From positions 1 through 14,900 of the forward strand of contig CAYWYR010000031.1 of the NCBI GenBank assembly GCA_964462685.1: DNA of 14,900 bases, in the 5' to 3' direction. Under the pieces are notes generated by a model. That model did not search any database. It was given only the letters and a program-made list of their open reading frames with translations, and was not told the DNA's origin. Shown one piece after another: positions 13,409-14,900 of the stretch. How positions within the stretch are numbered: the stretch's first letter is position 1; the number at the start of each line of letters is the position of its first letter. A program made the position numbers and the translations under genes. The stretch comes from CAYWYR01 sp964462685. GTDB taxonomy: Bacteria; Bacteroidota; Ignavibacteria; Kapaibacteriales; UBA2268.

Positions 13409-14900
13409 ATGAAGATAAATACTTTGATAAAAATTTTCACGATAACAGTCTTTGTAATAGCCAGTTCTCTTATACAGGCAGTGGCTGCGGATTTTACGCC
13501 CTCACAAAAACGATCACTTTATAATAGTGATACTAGGGAAGTGATCGATCTGGGGTCGGGCTGGGAAATGTCAATGGATGGGAAGAACTGGCAAACAGTG
13601 GATCTGCCCTATACTTCACTTTCTGGCGAACCGATATACTTTGAAAAAACTATAAAGCTAAAAAAGTCCGCACTTAAACAGTATGTTTGGGGTCTGCACT
13701 TTCTCGGTGCTACCGAGGATGTGGAAATATCTGTAAACGGTAATTTTATCGAGAAATTCTTCAGCGGGGGCGGCCCGTTCAGCCTTACAGTGCCTGAGAA
13801 GTATTTGGATAAAGAAGTCAATACTTTCAGGCTGAAAGTATATCCGGTCACCAAAAAGACTAAGCTGGCTATGGGGTCGAATATCTATGCGCCTGAGATT
13901 TATACCGGTATGGAAAGAAATATCTTCCTTGTGGGCACACCTAAGATATGGATAAGTGATTTTACATATTCCGCAGACTTTTCACCAAACTATTCTGCGG
14001 CAAAGGTAAGTCTCAATGTCAGTATCAGCTCCAAAAAAGGGGATTACCTTACAGAGCTAAGAGAAATGCAAAACACTTCTGCGATTGCCAATGATTCGGT
14101 CTCACCTTCTGAAGGCGACTCCCTCCCGGCCAATACGCGATCTGCCACAGAGATTTATCTCAGGGCTAAACTACTTGATAAAAACGGCGGTACTGTTTCA
14201 GAGTCAGAATCAGTAAAGGTAACTATCGATCCCGATAGGACTATCGGGCAGAATACAACGCTGGAGCTAAGCAATCCTGAACTGTGGTATCCGAAACAGC
14301 CTAATCTTTATACTGTATCCCTCGAGCTTTCCGCATCGCCAAACGGAGACCCGATAGATAATATCAGGCAAAAAATCGGCTTTAAAGATTTAGCTATCGA
14401 AGGCAATAGCTTTGTACTCAACGGGCAGCCTTTTATGCCGAAAGGGGTGAACTATACGCTACCCTTCGGAACCGATAGTATCTCATTGCCTACTCTGCTT
14501 GAAAACGATGTGAATATGCTGAAGTCTCTGGGCGCTAATCTTATTCTGTTCAACAAAACATCCCCGCACCCTTACCTTTCTTCTCTCTGTGATAGGTTTG
14601 GCCTGCTTATGATGGTTGATCTTCCAGCAGACGGTGTGCCGAGCAGTATGCTTACAGAAGATAATTTCAGAGTAAGGACAGAGAATATTGCCGAAAGGTT
14701 CGTGAGTTCCTTAAAGAATAACGTATCTCTGATGGCAATAGGGGTTCATGGTAATATATCGAAGGATAAAGGGGCTGTAGAGTTTAGTAAATATTTCGGC
14801 GATAAATTAAAATCTATAAGTGATTTTAATACTTACGCAACAACAAGCGGCAACGGTTATGTGCCAGAAGATGTCGATTTCGTTGTTCAGCGGATACCGA
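13409..14900 (+). CDS. Secreted GH2-architecture protein lacking the catalytic acid/base motif (3' end outside window)
   Basis: The frame is open for 497 codons to the right edge, so the C-terminus is missing. Residues 1-27 are a Sec signal peptide (KINTLIK, hydrophobic core, cleavage near AVA-AD). About 45-180 form a GH2-type sugar-binding jelly roll, ending in GMERNIFLV, the counterpart of the family's G-I-x-R-x-V/I strand. About 180-325 form an immunoglobulin-like domain with NPELWYPKQPNLYTVSLEL (289-307), a GH2 hallmark. A Ser/Asn/Pro-rich insert lies at about 222-246. From 326 a TIM barrel begins: FVLNGQPFMPKGVNY (335-349), then LKSLGANLI and LCDRFGLLMMVDLP (393-406). Known GH2 enzymes such as LacZ have a His-Tyr-Pro before that block and N-H-P-S-(I/V)-x-x-W-S-x-G-N-E after it. 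Here the first reads KTSPHP and the second NNVSLMAIGVHGNI (437-450): the acid/base Glu is absent. The nucleophile would lie beyond the window. It may bind sugar without cleaving it, or use another residue. Confidence 0.8.
   Translation, partial: MKINTLIKIFTITVFVIASSLIQAVAADFTPSQKRSLYNSDTREVIDLGSGWEMSMDGKNWQTVDLPYTSLSGEPIYFEKTIKLKKSALKQYVWGLHFLGATEDVEISVNGNFIEKFFSGGGPFSLTVPEKYLDKEVNTFRLKVYPVTKKTKLAMGSNIYAPEIYTGMERNIFLVGTPKIWISDFTYSADFSPNYSAAKVSLNVSISSKKGDYLTELREMQNTSAIANDSVSPSEGDSLPANTRSATEIYLRAKLLDKNGGTVSESESVKVTIDPDRTIGQNTTLELSNPELWYPKQPNLYTVSLELSASPNGDPIDNIRQKIGFKDLAIEGNSFVLNGQPFMPKGVNYTLPFGTDSISLPTLLENDVNMLKSLGANLILFNKTSPHPYLSSLCDRFGLLMMVDLPADGVPSSMLTEDNFRVRTENIAERFVSSLKNNVSLMAIGVHGNISKDKGAVEFSKYFGDKLKSISDFNTYATTSGNGYVPEDVDFVVQRIP

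Noticed and set aside
1..14900. Search for a defence, phage or mobile system
   Set aside because: No integrase, transposase, CRISPR repeat, toxin-antitoxin pair, att-like repeat at the tRNAs, or cluster of unknown genes was seen. The AddA-like enzyme is better explained as a repair enzyme.

Overview
The window reads as ordinary chromosomal DNA of a member of Bacteroidota or a close relative in the FCB group. Both tRNA genes are preceded by a textbook Bacteroidota promoter: TTTG, 20 bp, then TAnnTTTG. The same TAnnTTTG element sits upstream of three protein genes. Most starts lack a Shine-Dalgarno sequence, and the tRNA genes do not encode CCA. I see no phage, insertion sequence, CRISPR array or recognisable defence island.

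Layout. The left edge holds an ambiguous pair: an open frame running in from outside on the + strand, and a small minus-strand ORF of 69 aa. Then, on the minus strand, come tRNA-Phe with its terminator and a two-gene unit of PduO-type cob(I)alamin adenosyltransferase followed directly by a PlsC-type acyltransferase. A divergent + strand TRIC-type membrane protein (about 2.0-2.65 kb) converges on a minus-strand series: a DUF305 membrane protein, a YitT family protein, a MaeB-type malic enzyme with its own terminator, and initiator tRNA-fMet with its own terminator. From 7.0 kb the + strand carries a 1308-aa AddA-like helicase-nuclease. Four bases after its stop comes a lone receiver-domain protein with a long disordered N-terminal tail. 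Pyruvate kinase lies convergent to these on the minus strand. A 277-bp divergent region, which includes a 44-codon ORF with an unusually perfect Shine-Dalgarno sequence, separates it from a secreted protein with a glycoside hydrolase family 2 (GH2) architecture that runs off the right edge.

Functions. Most genes are housekeeping: pyruvate formation from PEP (pyruvate kinase) and from malate (MaeB), phosphatidate synthesis (PlsC), coenzyme B12 formation (adenosyltransferase), translation (tRNA-Phe, tRNA-fMet) and DNA break repair (AddA-like). The points most worth a second look are the GH2-like protein that lacks the family's acid/base Glu motif, the small SD-led ORF before pyruvate kinase, the pairing of the AddA-like enzyme with a tailed receiver protein, and a 9-bp inverted repeat just ahead of the addA start. 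I did not find a clearly new multi-gene system.
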